This document shows positions 20,897-29,202 of a stretch of DNA of 64,000 bases, piece by piece. Below the pieces are notes generated by a model. It was given only the letters and a program-made list of their open reading frames with translations, made no database searches and was not told the origin of the DNA. The translations under genes and the position numbers were made by a program. Every line of letters begins with the position of its first letter. The first letter of the stretch is position 1. This DNA comes from Cytobacillus firmus (GTDB taxonomy: Bacteria > Bacillota > Bacilli > Bacillales > Cytobacillaceae), in the NCBI RefSeq assembly GCF_023715565.1, contig NZ_JAMBOJ010000001.1, positions 62,001-126,000 on the forward strand, written 5' to 3'.

Positions 20897-21454
20897 TTAG
20901 ACTGCAAGGATTTCTTTTTCTTTTTCTTTTGTTAAATCGTCAATCTTGCTGATATGATCATCAGTAAGTTTTTGAATATCATCAGAAAAACCGCGAAGAT
21001 CATCTTCAGTGATCTCCCCATTTTTCTCAAGCTTTTTCAGGTCATCATTAGCATCGCGGCGAACATTGCGGATGGCAACTTTTGCTTCTTCTGATTCCTT
21101 TTTAACAACTTTAACAAGCTCTTTACGGCGCTCTTCTGTTAGCTGCGGAATAGCCAGTCTGATTACACTGCCGTCATTTGAGGGATTTAAGCCGATATCA
21201 GATTTAAGGATGGCTTTTTCAATTTCTCCCAGAATGGTTTTGTCATAAGGCGTTATTACTAAAAGGCGGGCCTCAGGAGCGGCCACCCCGGCAAGCTGGT
21301 TAACAGGAGTCGGCGCACCGTAGTAATCAACAGTAATGCGGTCAAGCAAAGAAGCGTTGGCTTTACCTGCACGGATGCTCGCAAGCTCCCTTGTATAAGC
21401 TGAAATTGCTTTAGTCATTCTTTCTTGTGCATCTGAAATAACTTGTTTTGGCAT
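20897..21454 (-). CDS. frr: Ribosome recycling factor
   Basis: Splits post-termination ribosomes together with EF-G. At 185 residues it has the standard length and features: [36 protein letters not shown], the [20 protein letters not shown] hinge region and the long C-terminal helix ending [13 protein letters not shown]. Its ATG overlaps the pyrH stop by one base, so the two genes are translationally coupled. A terminator follows. Confidence 0.97.
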   Translation of the reverse strand: MPKQVISDAQERMTKAISAYTRELASIRAGKANASLLDRITVDYYGAPTPVNQLAGVAAPEARLLVITPYDKTILGEIEKAILKSDIGLNPSNDGSVIRLAIPQLTEERRKELVKVVKKESEEAKVAIRNVRRDANDDLKKLEKNGEITEDDLRGFSDDIQKLTDDHISKIDDLTKEKEKEILAV

Positions 21455-22179
21455 TATTTTTTCCCCCTAACGATTGTTCCGATTGTTTCACCCATTACGG
21501 CGCGGTTAATATTGCCTTTTTCCATGATTGAAAATACTATTAACGGAATGTTGTTATCCATGCATAAAGATGATGCAGTTGAATCCATAACTGCCAATCC
21601 TTCTTTCAATACATCAAGATAGGAAAGTTCATCGTATTTCTTTGCGTTTTTATCAACACGAGGATCAGCTGAATAGACGCCATCCACATTGTTTTTCGCC
21701 ATAAGAATTACTTCTGCTTCAATTTCTGCAGCTCGCAATGCTGCTGTAGTATCAGTAGAGAAGTAAGGATTTCCGGTTCCCGCAGCAAAGATTACAACCC
21801 GCTTTTTCTCGAGATGGCGGATGGCTCTTCTGCGGATGTATGGTTCAGCAACCTGTCTCATCTCGATTGAAGTTTGAACTCTCGTTTCTACTCCAAGATT
21901 CTCGAGGCTATCCTGTAATGCCAATGAGTTCATTACAGTTGCAAGCATACCCATATAGTCTGCATTTGCTCTGTCCATACCCATTTCTTCTCCGATCTTT
22001 CCTCGCCAAATGTTTCCGCCGCCAACTACAACAGCAACCTCGACACCCAGTTCAGCCAGATCCTTAACCTGTGAAGCAATTGATTTAATCACTGAAGGAT
22101 TAATTCCGAAACCTTGCTCTCCTGCTAAAGCTTCTCCACTTAATTTCAAGACCACGCGTTTGAATTTTGGGCTGCTCAT
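21454..22179 (-). CDS. pyrH: UMP kinase
   Basis: Phosphorylates UMP to UDP. It belongs to the amino-acid kinase fold and is allosterically controlled by UTP and GTP in Firmicutes. The 241-residue protein has [15 protein letters not shown] at the N-terminus, [13 protein letters not shown], the [17 protein letters not shown] loop and [11 protein letters not shown] chose ATG 22179 (MSSPKFKR), seven bases after GGAGGTT; the ATG 12 bases upstream overlaps that site. It lies between tsf, after a terminator, and frr. Confidence 0.96.
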   Translation of the reverse strand: MSSPKFKRVVLKLSGEALAGEQGFGINPSVIKSIASQVKDLAELGVEVAVVVGGGNIWRGKIGEEMGMDRANADYMGMLATVMNSLALQDSLENLGVETRVQTSIEMRQVAEPYIRRRAIRHLEKKRVVIFAAGTGNPYFSTDTTAALRAAEIEAEVILMAKNNVDGVYSADPRVDKNAKKYDELSYLDVLKEGLAVMDSTASSLCMDNNIPLIVFSIMEKGNINRAVMGETIGTIVRGKK

Positions 22180-22258
22180 AAGAACCTCCATATGTAGTAT
22201 AAAAAGCTCAAGCGCTTAAAGGCGCTATTTGCTGCATTTATAATCTATCTCATTCTTG

Positions 22259-22286
22259 AAAAACAGGGAACACAAAGTGTTCCCTG
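22259..22286 (-). terminator. Intrinsic terminator after tsf
   Basis: A perfect 10-bp stem, CAGGGAACAC with GTGTTCCCTG and a 3-base loop, is followed by TTTTT on the minus strand, about 30 bases after the tsf stop. Confidence 0.88.
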
Positions 22287-22314
22287 AATTATAGCTGATT
22301 AATTACTATTAAAA

Positions 22315-23196
22315 TTACTTCTTAACTTGGTTCATTACTTCTTCAGCGAAGTTGTCTTCACGCTTTTCGATGCCTTCTCCAACTTCATAACGAACGAACT
22401 CACGGATTTTTCCGCCTTTAGATTCAACGAATTTGCCAACTTTTTGATCAGGGTTTTTAACAAAAGCCTGGTCATTTACGCAAACATCTTCGAAGTACTT
22501 GCCAAGACGGCCTTCAACCATCTTAGCAACGATGTTTTCAGGCTTGCCTTCGTTAAGAGCTTGCTGAGTCAATACTTGACGCTCACGCTCTACTTCGTCC
22601 TGTGACACTTCGTCACGGGATACATATTTAGGGTTCAGGGCTGCAATATGCATTGAAACATCTTTCGCTGCATCTTCGTCAGTTGTTCCTTCAAGAACTG
22701 TTAACACACCAATGCGTCCGCCCATGTGAAGGTATGCACCAAAAGCATCGCTGTCAGTTTTTGTTTTGATTTCGAAGCGGCGAAGAGAAAGCTTCTCACC
22801 GATTTTAGCAATTGCACTATTGATGTGTGATTCTAAAGTTGCACCGTTAGCCATTGTCTGGCCAACTGCTTCTTCTACTGAAGCCGGCTTCGCTGCAAGT
22901 AAATGATCAGCGATTTCTTTAACAAGTGTTTGGAAGCCTTCGTTTTTAGCAACGAAATCTGTTTCAGAGTTTACTTCTAGGATAACCGCTTCGTTTCCGT
23001 CAACCTTAACAGTTGTAAGACCTTCTGCAGCAATACGGTCACCTTTTTTAGCAGCTTTAGCGATTCCTTTTTCACGAAGGAAGTCGATTGCTTTTTCCAT
23101 ATCACCTTCAGTTTCCTGAAGTGCTTTTTTGCAGTCCATCATGCCTGCGCCTGTTTTTTCACGAAGTTCTTTAACCATTTGAGCAGTAATTGCCAT
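22315..23196 (-). CDS. tsf: Translation elongation factor Ts
   Basis: Guanine-nucleotide exchange factor for EF-Tu. The 293-residue protein has the N-terminal UBA-like domain ([20 protein letters not shown]), the EF-Ts core with [15 protein letters not shown] (the EF-Tu-contacting TDFV motif), [16 protein letters not shown] and the C-terminal [20 protein letters not shown]. The ATG follows AAGGAGG. It lies downstream of rpsB, but a strong terminator sits between the two genes, so tsf levels should depend on partial readthrough or a local promoter. Confidence 0.97.
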   Translation of the reverse strand: MAITAQMVKELREKTGAGMMDCKKALQETEGDMEKAIDFLREKGIAKAAKKGDRIAAEGLTTVKVDGNEAVILEVNSETDFVAKNEGFQTLVKEIADHLLAAKPASVEEAVGQTMANGATLESHINSAIAKIGEKLSLRRFEIKTKTDSDAFGAYLHMGGRIGVLTVLEGTTDEDAAKDVSMHIAALNPKYVSRDEVSQDEVERERQVLTQQALNEGKPENIVAKMVEGRLGKYFEDVCVNDQAFVKNPDQKVGKFVESKGGKIREFVRYEVGEGIEKREDNFAEEVMNQVKK

Positions 23197-23279
23197 TATG
23201 ATATCCTCCTTAATAAGTTATGTAATATTATCTTTACCATTTATTACTATATAGAAAACTAAACGTTGCCTTTTTCTTT

Positions 23280-23317
23280 AAAAAAAGGTGATAAAGGGTG
23301 CTCCCTCTTATCACCTT
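23280..23317 (-). terminator. Intrinsic terminator between rpsB and tsf
   Basis: A stem of about 14 bp with one bulge (23285-23298 with 23303-23317) is followed by seven T on the minus strand. It lies about 70 bases after the rpsB stop and could attenuate tsf expression. Confidence 0.85.
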
Positions 23318-23342
23318 CTTTAAATCAAGAAAAAAGCAACTT

Positions 23343-23385
23343 AGAGCTGTATAGCCCCAGCACTACATAGCGCTTCCGTTTTTCT
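23343..23385. repeat. Dispersed intergenic repeat, short copy 3 (after rpsB)
   Basis: On the minus strand AGAAAAACGGAAGCGC matches the edge of copy 1 at 15 of 16 positions, followed by a much shortened body containing a GCTGGGGCT-like segment. It begins two bases after the rpsB stop and is probably an internally deleted relic. Confidence 0.45.
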
Positions 23386-23386
23386 A

Positions 23387-24100
<714 letters not shown>

Positions 24101-24137
24101 CTAATGGTTTTTATTTCCTCCGCCTATATCATTTTCA

Positions 24138-24170
24138 GCCGGCAACTGCATGTAAACAGCACCATCCGGC
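24138..24170 (-). promoter_or_regulatory. rpsB leader hairpin
   Basis: GCCGG and CCGGC close a hairpin with an inner GCTG/CAG pairing, about 50 bases before the rpsB start. Many bacterial rpsB mRNAs carry autoregulatory leaders; assigning that role here is inference. Confidence 0.4.
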
Positions 24171-24205
24171 TAAATCCATAAGCGTGTGTATTAACACCAT
24201 TTGTT

Positions 24206-24234
24206 AATATAGCATAAGTGTTTTTCACAATCAA
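24206..24234 (-). promoter_or_regulatory. Sigma-A promoter for rpsB
   Basis: TTGATT (24229-24234) and TATATT (24206-24211) are exactly 17 bases apart, with a TG extended -10 base pair. The -35 lies just past the swrB stop, giving an rpsB leader of roughly 110 bases. Confidence 0.7.
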
Positions 24235-24235
24235 G

Positions 24236-24826
24236 CTATTCTTGCTGATTTTGACGAAATTTCAGCATTAACTCGACTTCAGTCTTCCCTTTGCCTAATT
24301 TTTTGGCAATATCCCCCACACTCAATCCCTGTTTTTTCAGAATGTATACTTGATCATTTATTGATGAAGGATTTGTTTCCTTAATTGAGTGACTTCTATC
24401 TGACCGCGTGACAGATTCAGGCTCCTTTAATCTTTCCTTTTCACTCAATTTATCCTCAGCTGCCCTCAAATTTTGTTTGTAGGCTGCAGATGCCTGGTAA
24501 ATGGACGCTCTGGCTAATGGCATTGATTTATCATCTGCTTTAGATATAACTTGATCTTTTTTAATGTCCAAATTTACTGGAGTGATTTTCTCTTTTATAG
24601 AAGGATCGTTTTTCACATTAATGTTCGAAAGCTTGCTAATAAAATCATCGTTTTCTTCTTTCATTTGAACAAGGTACGCCGATATAACCTCTTCCATTTC
24701 AATAAGCACTTTTTCCTGTTTCTTCTCTGTATCCATTAGTTTATTCTGACGCAAATAAAGTAGAATAATGGCTAATAAGGCTACAATATTTAATAGCAGG
24801 CTTATAGCTAATAGAAAAGCTGTCAT
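24236..24826 (-). CDS. swrB: SwrB-like flagellar assembly factor (DUF6115)
   Basis: Membrane-anchored protein; in B. subtilis SwrB activates assembly of the flagellar type III export apparatus and is needed for swarming. Residues 1-25 are a single N-terminal membrane segment. A charged coiled-coil region follows (LIEMEEVISAYLVQMKEEND), then a Lys/Ser-rich linker. The C-terminal helix-turn-helix-like block contains VYILKKQGLSVGDIAKKLG and KTEVELMLKFRQ. The location between sigD and rpsB matches swrB (ylxL). Identity rests on synteny plus the C-terminal block; the linker is poorly conserved. Confidence 0.8.
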   Translation of the reverse strand: MTAFLLAISLLLNIVALLAIILLYLRQNKLMDTEKKQEKVLIEMEEVISAYLVQMKEENDDFISKLSNINVKNDPSIKEKITPVNLDIKKDQVISKADDKSMPLARASIYQASAAYKQNLRAAEDKLSEKERLKEPESVTRSDRSHSIKETNPSSINDQVYILKKQGLSVGDIAKKLGKGKTEVELMLKFRQNQQE

Positions 24827-24835
24827 GATATCCCT

Positions 24836-25147
24836 CTATCCGCTGTAGTCAATAACCTTCCCTTTGTATGGATGGCTCTGTCTGTCATTGCTGTCTTTTT
24901 TCTGATCTTCTTTCCGATCTTGTTCTCCAGCCTCTTTGTGACTTTCACTGTCATCGTGGCCAAGCTTGACATTTTGTTTATGCTCCTGTTTTACCACAGT
25001 TTTCCGCTGCTTTTCAGCATTTTCCTGTGTACTGTCGGAAGCAAACCCACTGATGGTCTGTCCCCTCTGCTGAAGCTGATCCTGAATTTTACCAGCTTCG
25101 AACGTTCTGGGAAGTGCTATCTGAAGTTCTATTGATTTCAAACTCAT
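24836..25147 (-). CDS. Unrecognised 103-residue hydrophilic protein in the fla/che operon
   Basis: I do not recognise a named family. It reads MSLKSIELQIALPRTFEAGK at the N-terminus, a compact stretch with hydrophobic positions up to about residue 35. The rest is rich in Lys, Gln, Glu, Asp and Ser and is probably disordered, ending KGKVIDYSG. No membrane segment or signal peptide is present. It lies six bases after the FapA-like gene and nine bases before swrB, so co-transcription is likely. The ordered N-terminus and tight spacing support a real gene; a role in flagellar assembly or gene control is inferred from position only. Confidence 0.7.
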   Translation of the reverse strand: MSLKSIELQIALPRTFEAGKIQDQLQQRGQTISGFASDSTQENAEKQRKTVVKQEHKQNVKLGHDDSESHKEAGEQDRKEDQKKDSNDRQSHPYKGKVIDYSG

Positions 25148-25153
25148 CCCAGA

Positions 25154-26524
25154 TCACATCCTTGATAACGGTTCACTTCTAATTTCTCCTTTTAGAAAAT
25201 GAAACTTTAAAGATTTGACAGTTTCCCGAATCACTTTTGAATACTTTCCAAAATGAATTGAAGTGTTGGGATAGATCTGCCCGTAAATAAGGATTGAAAC
25301 ATTCATTTTTTCTTCTTTTTCTCTTTCCAATACAGCCAGATCTTCATTTATTTTGCTTAATTTATTCTGCAAATGAGCTTTTGTAGCCCGTTGCTTGAGA
25401 ATAATTATTCTTTGTTCATCTGTCAGCTTTCCTGTCAGCTTTGCCATTTCTGTTAGTCTGCCTTCGATACTATCAAGTTTTTTGATTGATTCGTGAAGTT
25501 TGGCTGTTTCATTTACTAGTTCTTTTTGGATGCTATCCATATTGGAATTAGAGTCCATTCCAGCAAAAAGTTCTGTCTTAGTAAATAAGTGATTGCCCAG
25601 TTCTCTGATTTCAATGTCGGACCCGGACTGAAGCTTTCCTCCAATAGCCAATGCACCACTGCATCTAATGGCTCCGCCAGCTTGAACATGGCTGTGCAGG
25701 ATTGACTTTTGGATAATTACGTCTTGTTCCGCTTTCACATTTGCCTGATTCAGGTATGCTGCATGAACAGAACCTCCCGAAACTACTGAACCTTTATGTC
25801 TGCCTGAAATTCCGCCAGTAACAAGGACGTTATTATCCGCCTGCAGGAAAGAGCCTTCAACTATACCGGCAACAATGATGTCACCTCCAGCTTTAATCTC
25901 ATAACCGGCAGGAACATTTCCGCGTATCACAACATTCCCGACAAAATTAATATTGCCTGTTTTCAAGTCAAGGTCTCCTTTAACCTCATACACAGGATTA
26001 ACTGAAATGCTGTTCTGAGTGAAACTAACCTGTCCATCTAATAGCGAATAATATTTGCCGCCATTTACAATAACATTTTCACCGGCCTTGACTCTTAAAG
26101 ACTTTCCATCCATTGCCGGTATCAGCTCACCAAAAATATTCTTTCCGGAAGCACCGGGGGTAGCAGGAATAACAGAGGCCAGAAGCTGACCCTGTGTAAC
26201 AGATGGGATATGGAGAACATCTCTAAAATTAAATCTCTTTCTGCCCGTTTTCCGGTCATAAGAGACTTCATTTAATAGATATGCATCACTGCCATTTTCT
26301 GCAGGAAGTCCTTTGGCTATTTGAATGGGATATTCCACTGAGAACGGATCTCTGCAGATTCTCTGGATTACTTCTTCGCTAACACCGAAAATGACCTTTT
26401 CGTCAGCAAGCAGTTTATGGATCATTTCAGATTGGACTGTTCCATCCAGTTCATCAATATCTACCGGCTGTATCCATGCAGATAAACCGTGAGCATCAAC
26501 TAAAAGTTGAAATTGGTTTTCCAT
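25154..26524 (-). CDS. FapA family protein (DUF342)
   Basis: Member of the FapA/DUF342 family, often called flagellar assembly protein A, whose biochemical function is unknown. From ATG 26524 (MENQFQLLVDAHG, after AAGGAAGG) it has 456 residues. An N-terminal FapA domain comes first (to about residue 150). A repetitive right-handed beta-roll follows, with Gly/Val/Asn-rich turns such as GNVVIRGNVPAGYEIKAGGD and GGISGRHKGSVVSGG. A coiled coil spans about 340-410 before the C-terminus. It overlaps no neighbour and lies between sigD and the 103-residue gene. B. subtilis 168 has no gene at this point. Confidence 0.88.
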   Translation of the reverse strand: MENQFQLLVDAHGLSAWIQPVDIDELDGTVQSEMIHKLLADEKVIFGVSEEVIQRICRDPFSVEYPIQIAKGLPAENGSDAYLLNEVSYDRKTGRKRFNFRDVLHIPSVTQGQLLASVIPATPGASGKNIFGELIPAMDGKSLRVKAGENVIVNGGKYYSLLDGQVSFTQNSISVNPVYEVKGDLDLKTGNINFVGNVVIRGNVPAGYEIKAGGDIIVAGIVEGSFLQADNNVLVTGGISGRHKGSVVSGGSVHAAYLNQANVKAEQDVIIQKSILHSHVQAGGAIRCSGALAIGGKLQSGSDIEIRELGNHLFTKTELFAGMDSNSNMDSIQKELVNETAKLHESIKKLDSIEGRLTEMAKLTGKLTDEQRIIILKQRATKAHLQNKLSKINEDLAVLEREKEEKMNVSILIYGQIYPNTSIHFGKYSKVIRETVKSLKFHFLKGEIRSEPLSRM

Positions 26525-26561
26525 GCTGATTCCTTCCTTTGAAGAAAGAAATGGCATAAGA

Positions 26562-27317
26562 CTATATGGCTTTTTCCAACAGCTGCCTAAGCTTAAAAAT
26601 TGACTTTGAATGGATTTGGGATATACGGGATGTTGATAGGCCCATAACTTCGCCAATTTCTGTAAGAGTTAATTCCTCTTTGTAAAATAAACTTAGCACA
26701 AGCTGCTCTTTTTCATTTAACTGTAAGATTTTTTCAGCCATTTCTTCCAAGATTTCATTTCTTAATACCTTTTCTTCTGGAATGATTGCTTTTTCATCCT
26801 TAATTGAATAACTGGCATCTTTTTCTTCTGAATCAGGCTGCTCATCAATTGAGAGGATGTTTGCGTAAAAATGTTCGTTCATAACAGAATATACTTCTTC
26901 TTCCTGCATATCAGTTTCTTCAGCAATTTCATAAACTGTTGCATTGCGCATCAGCCGCTGCTCCAGCTTCTCAGTGGCAGCTTCAATTTTTTTCGCCTTC
27001 TCCCTTGTACTTCGGGGAAGCCAATCTTCTTTTCTTAATCCATCTAAAATGGCACCGCGAATTCGAAACGAAGCATATGTATCAAACTTCAAATCTCTTG
27101 CAGGCTCAAACTTTTCCAGCGCATCGTATAAACCCATTAGCCCAAGGCTGCGAATATCGTCTCTTGAAACATTCTTCGGCAGGGCAGCGGATATTCGCTG
27201 AACATGATAGCTTACAAGAGGCAAATATTTTTTCACAAGAAAATTCCCCGCTTGAGCATCACGAGAGTCGACCCATTTAGCCCAGTATGTGCTTTCTTCG
27301 GTTATCATGTCTGCCAC
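26562..27317 (-). CDS. sigD: RNA polymerase sigma factor SigD (FliA type)
   Basis: Alternative sigma factor for late flagellar, chemotaxis and autolysin genes. The 251-residue protein has region 2 (RDLKFDTYASFRIRGAILDG followed by LRKEDWLPRS), region 3, and region 4 (KEELTLTEIGEVMGLSTSRI). I chose GTG 27317: GAGGAGG lies six bases upstream, and the length to the first conserved Trp equals that of B. subtilis SigD, whereas the ATG six bases earlier abuts the site. It is third from last before swrB. A 257-base gap upstream could give it a separate promoter. Confidence 0.93.
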   Translation of the reverse strand: MADMITEESTYWAKWVDSRDAQAGNFLVKKYLPLVSYHVQRISAALPKNVSRDDIRSLGLMGLYDALEKFEPARDLKFDTYASFRIRGAILDGLRKEDWLPRSTREKAKKIEAATEKLEQRLMRNATVYEIAEETDMQEEEVYSVMNEHFYANILSIDEQPDSEEKDASYSIKDEKAIIPEEKVLRNEILEEMAEKILQLNEKEQLVLSLFYKEELTLTEIGEVMGLSTSRISQIHSKSIFKLRQLLEKAI

Positions 27318-27359
27318 GGCCATCCTCCTCAAACGTTTCCATTTCTATTAATTATTGTT

Positions 27360-27388
27360 AGTATATCAAAATTTTTCTATAAAAATAT
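27360..27388 (-). promoter_or_regulatory. Weak promoter-like sequence upstream of sigD
   Basis: TATACT (27360-27365) is a good -10 box about 45 bases before the start, but the sequence 17 bases upstream (ATATTT) is a poor -35. The cheD-sigD gap is AT-rich and contains no gene that I can support. Confidence 0.25.
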
Positions 27389-27574
27389 TAACTTTCACTC
27401 TAAACTGCTCAGTTCTTTTCCAAAATAAGGGGGTCTTACGAAGAAATAATTGGTGAGATCAATATTTAAGCCGGAGAGAAATCAGCTTGTATGGCTGGCT
27501 GAGTCATTCTGCAGCATCTAAGATTTTTAAGACGATTTATATAAGGCTGTATCTGCCCACACTGAAACGAAAGT

Positions 27575-28078
27575 TTAAATAACAATTTGGCCTTTATTAA
27601 CAGTCCGTACCATCAGGTCCCCTGTTTGAGGATTGAATTCGATTGTTCTTCCGCTATGCCCGCCAACATCTTCACCTAAAAGAGCAATCTTTAAGGAATT
27701 TAGTTCCTTTTTAACTGCTTCCACATTTCTAGGGCCAATTCTCATTAAGTCACTTCCGGAGGAGTATTGGAACATTTGGGCTCCGCCGGCAATTTTGGCA
27801 TTTAATCGAGAAGTTTTTGCACCTTTTTTCTCCAGCAGGCTCATTAAATTCCGAATTGCAGTATCAGCATATTTAGCTGAATTGAAGCTTGTATTTTTTG
27901 CAAGAGATGAATCAGGCAACATAATATGTGCCATCCCGGCAATTTCTGAACCAAGATCATAAAGAACCACACCGACACAGGAACCAAGGCCTGATGTCCT
28001 GATTAATCCAGGGGTCTTAACAATATTCATATCTGCTATGCCCACTTTTATAATTTCTAGAATACTATTCATAATCAT
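27575..28078 (-). CDS. cheD: Chemoreceptor glutamine deamidase CheD
   Basis: Deamidates glutamines on chemoreceptors and, with CheC, takes part in adaptation in Bacillus. The 167-residue protein has the catalytic Cys in [12 protein letters not shown] (Cys near residue 34), the catalytic His in AHIMLPDS, and the C-terminal [20 protein letters not shown]. It overlaps the cheC 3' end by 14 bases, so it is coupled to its binding partner. An ATG two codons in (28072) is an equally possible start, since the ribosome-binding site is weak. Confidence 0.95.
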   Translation of the reverse strand: MIMNSILEIIKVGIADMNIVKTPGLIRTSGLGSCVGVVLYDLGSEIAGMAHIMLPDSSLAKNTSFNSAKYADTAIRNLMSLLEKKGAKTSRLNAKIAGGAQMFQYSSGSDLMRIGPRNVEAVKKELNSLKIALLGEDVGGHSGRTIEFNPQTGDLMVRTVNKGQIVI

Positions 28079-28706
28079 GAATTCCCAATGCCTTAAAGAT
28101 TATTTGAAATGATTCAGGATCTGGCAGCAGAAAGAAATGGCCATTAACAGCATCCGTATTTTGAAGCTCATCATTTAAAGCTGTATCAATTACGATGGCG
28201 TAATCGCTCATCTGCGAAATTTCCATTAGACCCGTTCCGATAATTGCCCCCACCATATCAATGCTTATCATCGGCACCGAAGGGAAAAGTGACAGCTTAG
28301 TAAAATCCGATAACGAAGATAAATATGAACCTGATAGAATGTTGCCAAGCTCCTGAAGCGCGGATAGAGCAAGTTCATCATATGTCAGCTCATCTGCACA
28401 GAATGGAATGTTTCCAGGCAGTTCCCGAATAAAGATTTCAGCCTGTGTAAGAGGAAGGACAAAAAACATGCTGCCAGGGGCGTCTCCTTCTATCCTTAGA
28501 AACACCCCTGCTACAACATTTTCCGGACCTCCTGCCATGTCGATCATTTCATTAAAAGAAACAATTCTTACATCAGGGACAGACATATCAATTTTTTTAT
28601 TAAGCAGCGTTGATAATGCAGTAGCGGCATGACCCGCACCAATATTCCCGATTTCTTTAAGAATATCCAATTGCATGCTGCTGATATTTTTTTCTAAAAA
28701 ATTCAT
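28065..28706 (-). CDS. cheC: CheY-P phosphatase CheC
   Basis: Dephosphorylates CheY-P and regulates CheD during adaptation. The 213-residue protein has the two pseudo-symmetric phosphatase helices typical of Bacillus Che[16 protein letters not shown] (about residues 17-31) and [15 protein letters not shown] (about 117-131), each with the E-x2-N pair. No membrane segment is present. It overlaps cheW by four bases and cheD by 14, forming a coupled adaptation cassette. Confidence 0.95.
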   Translation of the reverse strand: MNFLEKNISSMQLDILKEIGNIGAGHAATALSTLLNKKIDMSVPDVRIVSFNEMIDMAGGPENVVAGVFLRIEGDAPGSMFFVLPLTQAEIFIRELPGNIPFCADELTYDELALSALQELGNILSGSYLSSLSDFTKLSLFPSVPMISIDMVGAIIGTGLMEISQMSDYAIVIDTALNDELQNTDAVNGHFFLLPDPESFQIIFKALGIHDYE

Positions 28707-29176
28707 CCCGCTAATCCTTTTTCATCCTGAGCTGTTAATTCTTCAGGATTCAAGACTTTTTTCAAATCTATTAGAATAAATAACCGTTTTTCGATTTTTG
28801 TAACACCCTTGATAAAATCCGCCTCTTCTGAACCGATTACGTCCGGAGGGGGTTCAATAGATTCAGGCGCCACATCAATCACATCATTTGCAGAATCTAC
28901 AATCAATCCGACTTCCATATCGTTCAATACTGCGATGATGACTCGTGAATGCTCATTATATTCAGCCTCTTTAAGATTAAATCTGCTTCTGAGACTAATG
29001 ATAGGTGTCACAACACCCCTTAAATTGATTACTCCTTTAACAAAACCGACTGTTTGAGGAACCCGGGTAATATGCTCAACTTTTTCAATGGAACGCACCT
29101 GATTAACCGGAATTGCATATTCCTTATCTTTCAGCTGAAATACAATCAATTTTAAGTCCGCAGTCGTCTCACTCAT
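28703..29176 (-). CDS. cheW: Chemotaxis coupling protein CheW
   Basis: Adaptor that links CheA to chemoreceptors. The 157-residue protein is a single SH3-like CheW domain with IVFQLKDKEYAIPVNQVRSI, GFVKGVINLRGVVTPIISLR and KGVTKIEKRLFILIDLKKVL. I chose ATG 29176 (MSETTAD), eight bases after GAGGAG; an in-frame GTG nine bases upstream lies in the binding site. It overlaps cheC by four bases and follows cheA. Confidence 0.95.
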   Translation of the reverse strand: MSETTADLKLIVFQLKDKEYAIPVNQVRSIEKVEHITRVPQTVGFVKGVINLRGVVTPIISLRSRFNLKEAEYNEHSRVIIAVLNDMEVGLIVDSANDVIDVAPESIEPPPDVIGSEEADFIKGVTKIEKRLFILIDLKKVLNPEELTAQDEKGLAG

Positions 29177-29202
29177 CCTGTTCACTCCTCGTCAAAATTC
29201 AT

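Noticed and set aside
22204-22228. Possible extra copy of the dispersed repeat between tsf and pyrH
   Set aside because: Only short AGCGC/GGCGCT similarity is present, too little to separate from chance.
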